From positions 1 through 35,592 of the IMG/VR virus record IMGVR_UViG_3300036985_003579: a stretch of 35,592 bases of DNA. One strand, given 5' to 3'. The notes under the pieces were generated by a model that did no database searches, was not told the DNA's origin, and saw only the letters and a list, made by a program, of their open reading frames with translations. This document shows, piece after piece, positions 1-7,120 of the stretch. This stretch comes from a virus. A program made the position numbers and the translations under genes. Each line of letters begins with the position of its first letter. The first letter of the stretch is position 1.

Positions 1-549
1 CGTTTCCAGGTTGAGGCCGCGATCATCAACGGAAATGGCGTTGGAAAACCCCAGGGTATCCTGCAATCAAATGCGTACTACGAACTCGCTCGCGTTGATG
101 CGAACGAAATTGACGCGACTGATGTTAGTAATATGTGGGCGCATCGCTACCTGGGAGCCAACGATTACGTTTGGTTCATCAATCCCATGATCTTCCCGCA
201 GTTGCAAACCATGTCTGTTGGACAGATGCCAGTGTACACACCTCCTGGCGGTTTCAGCGCAATGCCATACGGCTTCCTATTTGGACGCCCTGTCATTGAG
301 ACCGAGTACAATCCCTCGCTCGGAATCAGCGGCGATATCTTGCTCGCATCCCCATCGCAATATGCTCTCATCAGCAAGGGTGGCGTGCAGGCCGCAAGTT
401 CCATCCATGTTCAATTCGTCACCGATGAAACCGCATTCCGGTTCGTATATCGCGTTGACGGCGCGTCAACGTGGAACGCAAAGGTGCCTTCGTACTACGC
501 ATCCAGCGACTATTTCAGCCCATTTGTTGGCCTTCTGGCCTCATCCTAA
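1..549 (+). CDS. Major capsid protein, HK97 fold, C-terminal part (5' end outside window)
   Basis: The frame is open from base 1 to a TAA at 549 (182 residues), with no start codon that fits the family, so the N-terminus lies left of the window. The first residues read AAIINGNGVGKPQGIL, the glycine-rich signature found in the middle of HK97-type capsid proteins. It is followed by a P-loop/E-loop style region (TMSVGQMPVYTPPGG, then FGRPVIETEYNP), and the C-terminal strand ends in FRFVYRVDGASTWN. This is the P-domain and A-domain half of the shell subunit that assembles into the icosahedral head. A ribosome site for the next gene follows directly, as expected in a head operon. The missing part should contain the N-arm and possibly a scaffold (delta) domain or a preceding protease gene. 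Confidence 0.93.
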   Translation, partial: RFQVEAAIINGNGVGKPQGILQSNAYYELARVDANEIDATDVSNMWAHRYLGANDYVWFINPMIFPQLQTMSVGQMPVYTPPGGFSAMPYGFLFGRPVIETEYNPSLGISGDILLASPSQYALISKGGVQAASSIHVQFVTDETAFRFVYRVDGASTWNAKVPSYYASSDYFSPFVGLLASS

Positions 550-568
550 CGAAAGGAGGATATAAACC

Positions 569-1069
569 ATGAACGGAATTAGATATGCCGAAGGATTAAA
601 AGTCCTCCCAGTACTCGCCCCGGTAGCGTTCACCACTACCTCGATTAATACCGAGGCTGTAGATATGGGTGAAAACCATTGGGCAACCTTCCTGCTCAAC
701 TTCGGGCAGATGACCTCAGACAGCACAGACACCGTGACCGTCACCGTAGTTTGCTCAAGTGTTGATACCTCGGCGACCGGCGAGTGCATTGATTTTGCGT
801 ACCGCCTATCCGCCGCAGTTGACACCGACCTGATGGGAGCAATTACCGCAGGCACTACAGACGGCGTGGCTGTTACCGCCATTAGCGATGCCACGTTGCT
901 AATCATTGACGTTGACGCATCCAAGATGGTCAACAAGACCGGAGTAACGCCCGGCAGGTACCTGACGCTGGAGCTCGCTCCAAGCGCCGAGATGGCGTCG
1001 GGCGTCGTTGGCGTTATTGCCGTGCTCGAACCTCGTTATCCAGGGAATGCGATCCCATCGACCACCTAA
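569..1069 (+). CDS. Predicted virion protein directly after capsid gene (decoration-type candidate)
   Basis: A 166-residue product beginning 20 bases after the capsid stop, with a strong GGAGG ribosome site at about 556-560. The protein is rich in Thr, Val, Ala and Asp, has almost no basic residues and looks all-beta (for example TDTVTVTVVCSSVDTS, then YLTLELAPSAEM). No enzyme motif is visible. Genes in this position next to HK97-type capsid proteins often encode head decoration or minor structural proteins, so a virion role is inferred from location and composition only. A strong GC hairpin follows at 1082-1104, which could separate high expression of capsid plus this gene from the connector and tail genes. 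Confidence 0.7.
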   Translation: MNGIRYAEGLKVLPVLAPVAFTTTSINTEAVDMGENHWATFLLNFGQMTSDSTDTVTVTVVCSSVDTSATGECIDFAYRLSAAVDTDLMGAITAGTTDGVAVTAISDATLLIIDVDASKMVNKTGVTPGRYLTLELAPSAEMASGVVGVIAVLEPRYPGNAIPSTT

Positions 1070-1081
1070 AGTAGGCTAGTA

Positions 1082-1104
1082 GGGGGGAGGTAAAATCTCC
1101 CCCC
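1082..1104 (+). terminator. GC-rich hairpin after the capsid/decoration pair
   Basis: Eight G/A-rich bases (1082-1089) pair perfectly with 1097-1104 around a 7-base A/T-rich loop. The stem is almost all G-C. It sits in the only real gap between the capsid pair and the connector gene, but only a weak T-rich stretch follows, so it may be an attenuator or an mRNA 3' stabiliser rather than a full terminator. The left arm contains GGAGG, so it is not a free ribosome site. Confidence 0.4.
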
Positions 1105-1122
1105 GATGGATTTGTAAACACT

Positions 1123-1752
1123 ATGGCAGATTATTGCAGTAGTTCAGATATCAAGAGCGATATCCCAGACTCCCCCCTCGCCAGCACAACCGATACCACG
1201 TACGACACAGCGTTAGCAACATTCATAACCGCTGCCTCGCGCCTTATCGACAAGGAAGTTGGGCGGGAACCTAATTACTTCGCGTCAACTGACAGCCAGA
1301 CAAGGTATTTCGATGGTTCGGGCGAGGTTACGCAGGAAATAGACGAGTGCCATACCCTGACAAGCGTTGCGGTGTCCGAGAGCGGCGGCACAGCGGCCGC
1401 AGATTACACGGCATGGACACTGGACACTGATTATTACGTATGGCCGTATCAGTATGCCGCCTTAGGCGTGCCAATTTGTAGACTGATTGCAGACTGGAAT
1501 GGAAACAAGAATGTGTTTGCCCCGTTCAGGAAGGCGCTAAAGATAGTTGGTCAATTTGGCTATTCAGCGCTGCCGCCCGACGATATCAAAATGGCAACAA
1601 AGATACAGGCTGTTCGTTTATTCGCACGCGCTAAACAACTTTATCAGGATGCAGGAGCATCAGCCCAGACCGGGCAGCTAATTTACGCACAGTCGTTGGA
1701 TCCTGACATCAAGGAAATATTACGCGGTTACTGCATAGGCAACATGATATGA
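1123..1752 (+). CDS. Head-tail connector protein (HK97 gp6 / phage_connect-type)
   Basis: A 209-residue protein with the usual features of the first head-tail adaptor: an N-terminal helical segment starting with residues like SSSDIKSDIP and LATFITAASRLIDKEVGREPNYF, then a beta segment (RYFDGSGEVTQEIDECHTL), then helices with VRLFARAKQLYQD. It would dock under the portal ring and begin the neck. The start is ATG at 1123; no strong Shine-Dalgarno is visible close by, and the upstream hairpin may matter for its expression. It overlaps the next small gene through ATGA at 1749-1752. Its place right after the capsid genes agrees with the assignment. Confidence 0.75.
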   Translation: MADYCSSSDIKSDIPDSPLASTTDTTYDTALATFITAASRLIDKEVGREPNYFASTDSQTRYFDGSGEVTQEIDECHTLTSVAVSESGGTAAADYTAWTLDTDYYVWPYQYAALGVPICRLIADWNGNKNVFAPFRKALKIVGQFGYSALPPDDIKMATKIQAVRLFARAKQLYQDAGASAQTGQLIYAQSLDPDIKEILRGYCIGNMI

Positions 1753-1916
1753 TCGGCAAAATGGAGGTAAAAATACTGCCGGAGGACGGCGTTATGCTAT
1801 CAAACCTCATACGCGTTTTGGACGTATCAGATCCAGCGCGGCCTGAGGATTTACGCCATGTCATAATCAGGTTCGTTATAGGCAAGATTATCTTGAGGAT
1901 ATTCAAATGGGCATAG
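1749..1916 (+). CDS. Small 55-residue neck-region protein of unknown function
   Basis: A short gene whose ATG overlaps the connector stop (ATGA, 1749-1752) and whose TAG at 1914-1916 overlaps the start of the next gene by 10 bases. Coupling at both ends argues that it is translated. The product is basic and helical: an N-terminal MIGKMEVKILPEDG segment, a middle DVSDPARPEDLRH, and a C-terminal hydrophobic/basic helix RFVIGKIILRIFKW. No family is recognised. By position it could be a head-closure or assembly accessory protein, but that is a guess. Confidence 0.6.
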   Translation: MIGKMEVKILPEDGVMLSNLIRVLDVSDPARPEDLRHVIIRFVIGKIILRIFKWA

Positions 1917-2332
1917 TAGACACAACTATTGCAAGGTTACAGGTTTTAGCGGCGGCATGCGACGGCATTAAGGCCGCACCAACTTATCCAGTAGACGACG
2001 CTGGCGTTTTACCAATGGCCATAGCACATATTGGCAGCGGAACAGGCCAGCAGGTAAACGCAACGGATACCAAGTTTATCGCAAATATCAACGTCGACTT
2101 CCACTTCGACCGTCAGATACTGCGATTGACGTATCAGCGCATTGATGCGTTGATACCTGAGTTCGTGCAACGATTGGGAGGAGATCCTACTTTGGCAAGT
2201 TCGGTCTCCACCATCGTTTACCCTGTGACGTTCACGGTCCAGCCAGCTGAATGGGATGCGATCATCACCCAGATGGTCACGTTCGTCGTGCCTATCAAGT
2301 TCAGCATATTGACCCCAACGGTGACGCCATGA
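1907..2332 (+). CDS. Putative tail terminator / tail completion protein
   Basis: A 141-residue protein. The N-terminal helix (TTIARLQVLAAACDGIKAAP) is followed by alternating strands and ends in a strand-rich segment (VTFVVPIKFSIL). This alpha/beta layout and length match tail terminator or minor tail proteins that cap the tail tube, and the position between connector and tail tube genes is right. I see no diagnostic motif, so the assignment rests on gene order and general shape. It overlaps the previous small gene by 10 bases and the next gene by ATGA at 2329-2332. Confidence 0.5.
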   Translation: MGIVDTTIARLQVLAAACDGIKAAPTYPVDDAGVLPMAIAHIGSGTGQQVNATDTKFIANINVDFHFDRQILRLTYQRIDALIPEFVQRLGGDPTLASSVSTIVYPVTFTVQPAEWDAIITQMVTFVVPIKFSILTPTVTP

Positions 2333-3465
2333 AAGAAATACTGGTTATCATGGGTTCGCACCCGCGCACGCGAGACGAGTTCGACTGGACGCGCACTGAT
2401 TGCGATATCGTTGTGTTCAACGAGGCCATGAAACAGGATTGGGTAAAGCGCGCTGATTATGTTATGCAGCTGCACCTTCCCGTTATCTGGCGCAATCCAG
2501 GTAATCGTAATGACGCTAACCATTATGAGTGGTTAGCGTCAGGAAATACGCCGATCATATACATGCAGGAACAATACGACGACGTGCCAAGGTCTGCGAA
2601 ATATCCCATTGACGAGGTATGCAAGATGGGAAGAAACTACATCACGTCGTCGGCAGCGTATTCAATAGCGCTGGGCGTGCATCTGGGTTATCAGAAAATT
2701 GAGATATACGGCACCGAGATGGAGACTAATACCGAGTACCAATATCAGCGCCCAGGGGTAACGTATTGGATAGGATTTGCAGAGGGCGCAGGCGTAGAGG
2801 TAGACTTCCACGGTAATTTGCTGAAGTCTCCCCTTTATGGATACGAAGGTGATATTAAATTCCCATACGCGTATTTCGACGAGCGAATTGCAGAGTTGCA
2901 GGTATCTGCAATGTCTGCCATGAAAACGTATAACGACGCGCGCGATGCGGCAAACGTTATTATGTCTGAGTACACGCGCACCGGTAAAGACCCGCAGGAA
3001 GTTATAAAACTATTACAACGCCAGGTAGAATTAGGCGCAATGTTTGGTCTGCATGATGGCGCAAGGCAAGAAGTAATGCGCTATAAGAACAAGGCAGACG
3101 TGCAGATCAAGGCTACCAACGATTACCTATTCTCAAGGCAGGAATTTGAGCATGCCGTTTCATCGTTCGTAAAGCAGCGTGATAGTTCAATCATAACGGC
3201 GACAAGAATGGCAGAGGAATGTCAGCGATCGTTCAAGGAAGTTCAGGACACCGGAAATACGCAGAAGCGACGTTTTAGGATGGAGAAGTTTACCAAGATC
3301 GTTATTGCGTATGTGCAGGAGAGTGTAAAAGTTGGCATGTACGACGGAGCAATGAAGGAAAATAAATTATTTATAGCGACTCTTGATAACTACACGCGCA
3401 TGGCCGGCGGCGAGAAGTCAGAAGAAGTTCTGCGCGAAGCCGCAAGGCAGGGGGAGGCGATATGA
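2329..3465 (+). CDS. Rossmann-like MptE/DUF115-type protein with helical C-terminal half
   Basis: The start is placed at ATG 2329, which overlaps the previous stop (ATGA); a more upstream ATG in frame would overlap that gene by 80 bases. The product is 378 residues. Residues 1-180 look like a Rossmann fold: EILVIMGSHPRTRDEF, then CDIVVFNEAM, then SSAAYSIALGVHLGYQKIEIYGTEM. The last motif (a conserved Ser, then a strand ending in IYG-E/D-M) is what phage MptE-like/DUF115-like and sialyltransferase-related proteins show. From about residue 200 the protein is strongly helical and charged. The neighbouring gene is a glycosyltransferase, so a role in sugar transfer to a virion protein or to DNA is plausible but inferred. 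The gene also contains a perfect 12-bp inverted repeat (2511-2541). Confidence 0.55.
   Translation: MKEILVIMGSHPRTRDEFDWTRTDCDIVVFNEAMKQDWVKRADYVMQLHLPVIWRNPGNRNDANHYEWLASGNTPIIYMQEQYDDVPRSAKYPIDEVCKMGRNYITSSAAYSIALGVHLGYQKIEIYGTEMETNTEYQYQRPGVTYWIGFAEGAGVEVDFHGNLLKSPLYGYEGDIKFPYAYFDERIAELQVSAMSAMKTYNDARDAANVIMSEYTRTGKDPQEVIKLLQRQVELGAMFGLHDGARQEVMRYKNKADVQIKATNDYLFSRQEFEHAVSSFVKQRDSSIITATRMAEECQRSFKEVQDTGNTQKRRFRMEKFTKIVIAYVQESVKVGMYDGAMKENKLFIATLDNYTRMAGGEKSEEVLREAARQGEAI
2511..2541. repeat. Perfect 12-bp inverted repeat inside a coding region
   Basis: Bases 2511-2522 (TGACGCTAACCA) are the exact reverse complement of 2530-2541, with a 7-base spacer. The repeat lies inside the MptE-like gene and codes for the segment around NDANHYEWLAS. 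No T-run follows, so it is not a classical terminator. Confidence 0.8.
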
Positions 3466-4313
3466 GAATAGGGCGCAATCCACTGACCGACAGAACATAT
3501 CCGGGCATGCCAACCAGGGTCATTACGATGATCACCCACCTTCCTAATCAAGAAGGGTACCACGAGAACAGGCTGGAGGTCGTCAAGGTAAGCCTACTAT
3601 CCATGCGAGCGGGCGCACCTTCTGATGCAGCTACAATGATATTTGACAATGGATCATGCTCTGCGCTGACCGATTGGCTGAGGGAAGAGTACAAACCAGA
3701 TACGCTCGTGCTGTCTCCGAACATTGGCAAGTCGTCTGCCAGGGCATCGTTGGCGCGCATGGCGCGAACAGACGCGGTCATAACGTTTTCCGATGACGAC
3801 ATCCTGTTCTATCCAGGATGGTTTACCGCGTCGTTAGAGTTGTTAGAAAACTTTCCGAACGTCGGGAAGTGCTCATGCTATCCTGTCAGAACACAGGCTA
3901 GATGGGGATGCGAAACAACAAAGAAATGGGCCAAAGAAAACGGGAAACTTGAAGTTGGCAAGTTTATATCAGAGGAAGAGGACTTTGACTTTTGTACCAG
4001 CATTGGGCGCGAGTATCCATGGCACAAGGATTATACAGAGAAGGACGTGGAAAATCGAGTGACCTATAGCGGAATAACTGCCTACTGCGTGGCGCATCAC
4101 TGTCAATTTATGGCCTACGCCGGGCGCATAGTGCCGTTTTGCGTTAGAACAGAATCATATATGCACGACGAGAAACCGTTTGACATTGCGGTAGACAACG
4201 CAGGATATTTACAACTGACAACAGTCCAACGATACGCCAGGCATATCGGCAACGTGATTGATACTAAAGTTGCGAAAGAATTAGTTAATATGGAAATATT
4301 GGAGGTCGCATGA
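3462..4313 (+). CDS. GT-A type glycosyltransferase (GT2-like)
   Basis: A 283-residue protein coupled to the previous gene by ATGA. It begins with RVITMITHLPNQ and MIFDNGSCSALTDW, the nucleotide-sugar-binding start of GT-A folds. It then carries LSPNIGKSSARASLARMARTDAVITFSDDD, in which D111-D113 form the metal-binding DXD motif, followed by LFYPGW as in GT2 enzymes. The second half has His/Cys-rich segments (CVAHHCQFMAY) that may form the acceptor site. It should transfer a sugar from an activated donor. The location between tail genes suggests that a virion protein or receptor-binding component is modified; DNA as target cannot be excluded. Ends in ATGA overlap with the next gene. Confidence 0.75.
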   Translation: MRIGRNPLTDRTYPGMPTRVITMITHLPNQEGYHENRLEVVKVSLLSMRAGAPSDAATMIFDNGSCSALTDWLREEYKPDTLVLSPNIGKSSARASLARMARTDAVITFSDDDILFYPGWFTASLELLENFPNVGKCSCYPVRTQARWGCETTKKWAKENGKLEVGKFISEEEDFDFCTSIGREYPWHKDYTEKDVENRVTYSGITAYCVAHHCQFMAYAGRIVPFCVRTESYMHDEKPFDIAVDNAGYLQLTTVQRYARHIGNVIDTKVAKELVNMEILEVA

Positions 4314-4507
4314 GATACACGGGACATGGATTTATAAAGGGAATACCGGCGAGAGACTTAACTGACGCCGAAGTGAAAAAGTTTGGCAAGGAGCGATTGC
4401 TCGCATCGGGAATTTATATTGAGAAACGACCTGCCAGGGTGCAGGTGATCAAGGAGGCATCAGATGGCGAATGGAATCAAAGCATTAAGACAGATCCAGA
4501 CCAGTAG
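4310..4507 (+). CDS. Small conserved-looking phage protein (GIPARDLT motif)
   Basis: A 65-residue product starting in ATGA overlap with the glycosyltransferase and overlapping the tail tube gene by 44 bases. The N-terminal half reads FIKGIPARDLTDAEVKKFG, a pattern I have seen in short proteins placed among phage head/tail genes (G-[IV]-PARDLT, then an acidic helix). Function unknown. The C-terminal 20 residues are dictated by overlap with the next gene and its ribosome site, so they may be unconstrained. Confidence 0.55.
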   Translation: MRYTGHGFIKGIPARDLTDAEVKKFGKERLLASGIYIEKRPARVQVIKEASDGEWNQSIKTDPDQ

Positions 4508-5480
4508 GGAATCTACGCAGGGTACACCCTCAACCGACTACAGCGTTTGGAGAGGCATCGGCACGCTGCAGGACGCGCGGGAGCCTGTATGGCCGACTGA
4601 GGATATCGGCATTTTCGGCGGCACTGATAGGCAGTATTTCCCGAAGTTGGGGGCCGCATTGTCCATGGATGAGATCGAGGCGACGTATGAGCAGCTGCCC
4701 CATATCATGGACGCGGCAATCAGAAACGCCACGCCAACGACCGATACGGGATCGGCATATATTAGAACATATACCTGGCCTATTCAGTCCTCTGATACGT
4801 TCACGTCGACAGACTTGCAAACATATAGTTTTAAGTGCGGCGATAACAACGAAGTCGAAAAATTCAGTTTTGCGTTTGTAACCGACTTCGTTCTATCAGG
4901 CGCAGCGGGCGAGGCGTGGAAAATAACCGCCAACTGGTCTGGCCGTGAAGTGGCAAACGATTCTGATGGTTTTGTCAGCGTTACCATCCCCACCGTTGAG
5001 GAAATGCTATTTAGCAAATCCAAACTATACCTGGACGCGACGAGCGATACCATTGGTACAACTCTGATAAGCGACACGCTTCTAAATGCAACGGTAAATG
5101 TTACGGATGGTTGGCAGGCTGTCCATACCGCATCGGGCAGAACAGATTTCTCGTTTATCAAACAGGTCATGCCTGAAATAAAACTTGATGTTACGTTTGA
5201 GCACAATGCAACTGCGACGGCCGAGAAGGCATATTGGCGCGCAGGAACAGCGCGGTTGTTACGAATAAAATGTGAAGGGTCAGCGCTTGCAACTGCGGGA
5301 TCTGCCTACACCTACAAAACGATGAATATCAATCTCGCCGGCAAGTGGGATTCGTTCGAGAAAATCGATGAGGTGGACGGGAACGACGTTGTTACCGGGC
5401 ACTTTATCGCCAGGTATAACTCGACGTCTGCCTTATTCGCATCATTCGTAATTGCAAATGAGGTCGCCGCAATGCCATGA
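4464..5480 (+). CDS. Major tail (tube) protein
   Basis: A 338-residue protein with ribosome site AAGGAGG near 4450-4456. It is beta-rich, starting with IKALRQIQTSRESTQGTPS, the usual N-terminal arm of tail tube proteins, then WRGIGTLQDAREPVWPTEDIG. Later it has strand-turn repeats such as YSFKCGDNNEVEKFSFAFVTDFVLSG, ITANWSGREV and the closing ITVEF-like strand MNINLAGKWDSFEKIDEVDGN. This is the pattern of lambda gpV/SPP1-like tube subunits that polymerise around the tape measure. Position just before the gpG/gpGT pair and tape measure is diagnostic. It overlaps the next gene by ATGA (5477-5480). Confidence 0.85.
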   Translation: MANGIKALRQIQTSRESTQGTPSTDYSVWRGIGTLQDAREPVWPTEDIGIFGGTDRQYFPKLGAALSMDEIEATYEQLPHIMDAAIRNATPTTDTGSAYIRTYTWPIQSSDTFTSTDLQTYSFKCGDNNEVEKFSFAFVTDFVLSGAAGEAWKITANWSGREVANDSDGFVSVTIPTVEEMLFSKSKLYLDATSDTIGTTLISDTLLNATVNVTDGWQAVHTASGRTDFSFIKQVMPEIKLDVTFEHNATATAEKAYWRAGTARLLRIKCEGSALATAGSAYTYKTMNINLAGKWDSFEKIDEVDGNDVVTGHFIARYNSTSALFASFVIANEVAAMP

Positions 5481-5734
5481 ACCTAAACATAACAGAAGAA
5501 GCACTTGACCAATTGACATGGGAACAATGGGAACTGTTTGATACCATTGACGAAAAACCTAATTATCGTAAGGCGCGCGAGATAATGTCACTGTTTGTGG
5601 ACGGAATGAGCAAAGAAGATGGCATGAGTGCGCTTGGAAAGTTGAAAACGTCTGAAATGAAGGATGTATTTGAACAGTTCTCCAAAAGAATTAGAGAGAT
5701 GGGCGCCGTAAACCCTACGAAAGGCGGCAGCTGA
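5477..5734 (+). CDS. Tail assembly chaperone, gpG-like
   Basis: An 85-residue acidic, helical protein (QLTWEQWELFDTIDEKPNYRKAREIMSLF) between the tail tube and tape measure genes. This is the place and size of the lambda gpG-type chaperone that coats the tape measure during tail assembly. The frame ends at TGA 5732-5734. The -1 frame continues for another 68 codons to 5937, which points to a G/GT frameshift pair. Confidence 0.8.
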   Translation: MNLNITEEALDQLTWEQWELFDTIDEKPNYRKAREIMSLFVDGMSKEDGMSALGKLKTSEMKDVFEQFSKRIREMGAVNPTKGGS

Positions 5735-5937
5735 TTGCCTGGGCGGGAGCGTCCAGCGGGGCTAAGCCGCCTTCATGGGTGAACGTGCTAATGGCGTCAG
5801 AGGATTGGGGCACTCCGCCCTGGTTGATAACAGGAGAGACAGGATTGACGTCAAGGAGAATATGGCTGCGGCGCTGGAGCGAGTATAAATACCACACCCA
5901 GAAGGCGCAGGAAATTAGGATAAAAAATGGCAGATAA
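5695..5937 (+). CDS. T part of gpGT-like tail chaperone, expressed by -1 frameshift from 5477
   Basis: In the -1 frame relative to the gene starting at 5477, the last stop is TAG at 5692-5694 and the frame is then open to TAA 5935-5937. It overlaps the tape measure start by 11 bases. The product after the shift reads LIAWAGASSGAKPPSWVN, then SEDWGTPPWLITGETG, then RRIWLRRWSEYKY; the WGTPPW...TGE pattern is like T-domains of other phages. A shift must happen between 5695 and 5734. No textbook X-XXY-YYZ heptamer is present. The best candidate is the GAAAGGC at 5719-5725, which would give a fusion of about 153 residues. No good ribosome site is seen for independent initiation. Confidence 0.7.
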   Translation, partial: RDGRRKPYERRQLIAWAGASSGAKPPSWVNVLMASEDWGTPPWLITGETGLTSRRIWLRRWSEYKYHTQKAQEIRIKNGR

Positions 5938-7120
5938 CGAAATCGATATCGTAATCACGGCATCCAGCAGCGCCGAAAAGGTGATTGCTGGAATATTTAA
6001 CGTGCTGTCAGATGTGATTGATGGCGTCAGCAAACTGACTGACGAGTTTATCGATTACGGGGATCAGGTAAAAAAGCTGTCTGTGTTCACGGGCATGAGC
6101 AACGAAGAAACGTCACGCATGATCCAACTTGCCGACGATGCATTTGTTGAGTTCAGCACGCTGCAAATGTCTGCGCGGCTATTGGCAGACAAAGGGATTG
6201 CGCCAAACGTTGAGAGTATGGCCAGACTGTCAGACCAATTCCTCAGATTAGCGCCAGGCTTGGCGCGGAGTCAATTCCTGATGGATAATTTTGGCCGCGC
6301 AGGAATGGAAATGGGCAAGATAATGGAACTCGGCGGCGAGAAAATAATGGGGATGAGCGCCGCAATATCCCAGAGCATGATCGTAGACGATGAAAAGTAC
6401 GCTCGCATCCTAGAGATGAAACAGGCACAGGATGAATTTAATGACTCTGTTCAAGGAATGCGGTTTGAGGCAGCCGATAAAATGCTGCAGGTGTACAAAG
6501 AGATGCCGCAGTGGCTGCAAAAAGTTACACTCGGGACTATTGCGCTGCAAGATGCAGGAATGCTGCAAGGAGTCGCCGGATTACTGATAAGTCTCAGTTC
6601 GCTGAAGAATCTATTGCCGTCGTTGACGACGGCACAGTTAGCGTTTGCAGGGTCATTATGGGCTACCGTTGCGCCGATATTTATTATGGTCACCGCGGTT
6701 GGAGCGATGTTCGTAGCGTTTCACAGATTTTTCAGTATGCTAATCTCCATGGTACAAACATTGAATAAACTCGGCGGCGGCGCTGCAGTTTTGGAATTTT
6801 TCCGGTTAGCTAATCCTATGGCGTTGATGTTCCCGGGATTGACACAGAAAAAGGGCGTTGGCCCAACATTAGGAACTAACAGCGGGGGGTTATATGCCAA
6901 GGGCGGCACCGTCTTTGGGTCATCCTCTTATATCGTTGGTGAACGTGGTCCAGAACTTTTCACGCCTTCAGGCAACGGCACGATAACGCCAAACAGTAGA
7001 TTAGGCGGTAGCGGCGGTACTGTGGTAATAAATTACCAACCAACCTTTTCCCTGGCAGATAGATTCGAACTTGAGACGAGGCTAAGGCCTATCCTACTCA
7101 ACGCCATGAGGGGGGCATAA
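5927..7120 (+). CDS. Tail tape measure protein (short)
   Basis: A 397-residue protein starting 11 bases before the end of the T frame. The N-terminal half is helical and polar (IDIVITASSSAEKVIAGIFNVLSDV). A hydrophobic block lies around residues 235-275 (LAFAGSLWATVAPIFIMVTA), as in tape measures that insert in the host membrane. The C-terminus carries the classical GGTVFGSSSYIVGERGPELF motif followed by TPSGNGTITPN. Tape measure length sets tail length; at about 1.5 Angstrom per residue 397 residues would mean a short siphovirus tail of roughly 60 nm. The order chaperone-tape measure-distal tail is standard. Confidence 0.88.
   Translation: MADNEIDIVITASSSAEKVIAGIFNVLSDVIDGVSKLTDEFIDYGDQVKKLSVFTGMSNEETSRMIQLADDAFVEFSTLQMSARLLADKGIAPNVESMARLSDQFLRLAPGLARSQFLMDNFGRAGMEMGKIMELGGEKIMGMSAAISQSMIVDDEKYARILEMKQAQDEFNDSVQGMRFEAADKMLQVYKEMPQWLQKVTLGTIALQDAGMLQGVAGLLISLSSLKNLLPSLTTAQLAFAGSLWATVAPIFIMVTAVGAMFVAFHRFFSMLISMVQTLNKLGGGAAVLEFFRLANPMALMFPGLTQKKGVGPTLGTNSGGLYAKGGTVFGSSSYIVGERGPELFTPSGNGTITPNSRLGGSGGTVVINYQPTFSLADRFELETRLRPILLNAMRGA

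Noticed and set aside
453-471. 8-bp inverted repeat in the capsid gene
   Set aside because: Short, inside a conserved coding segment, no associated signal; plausible by chance.
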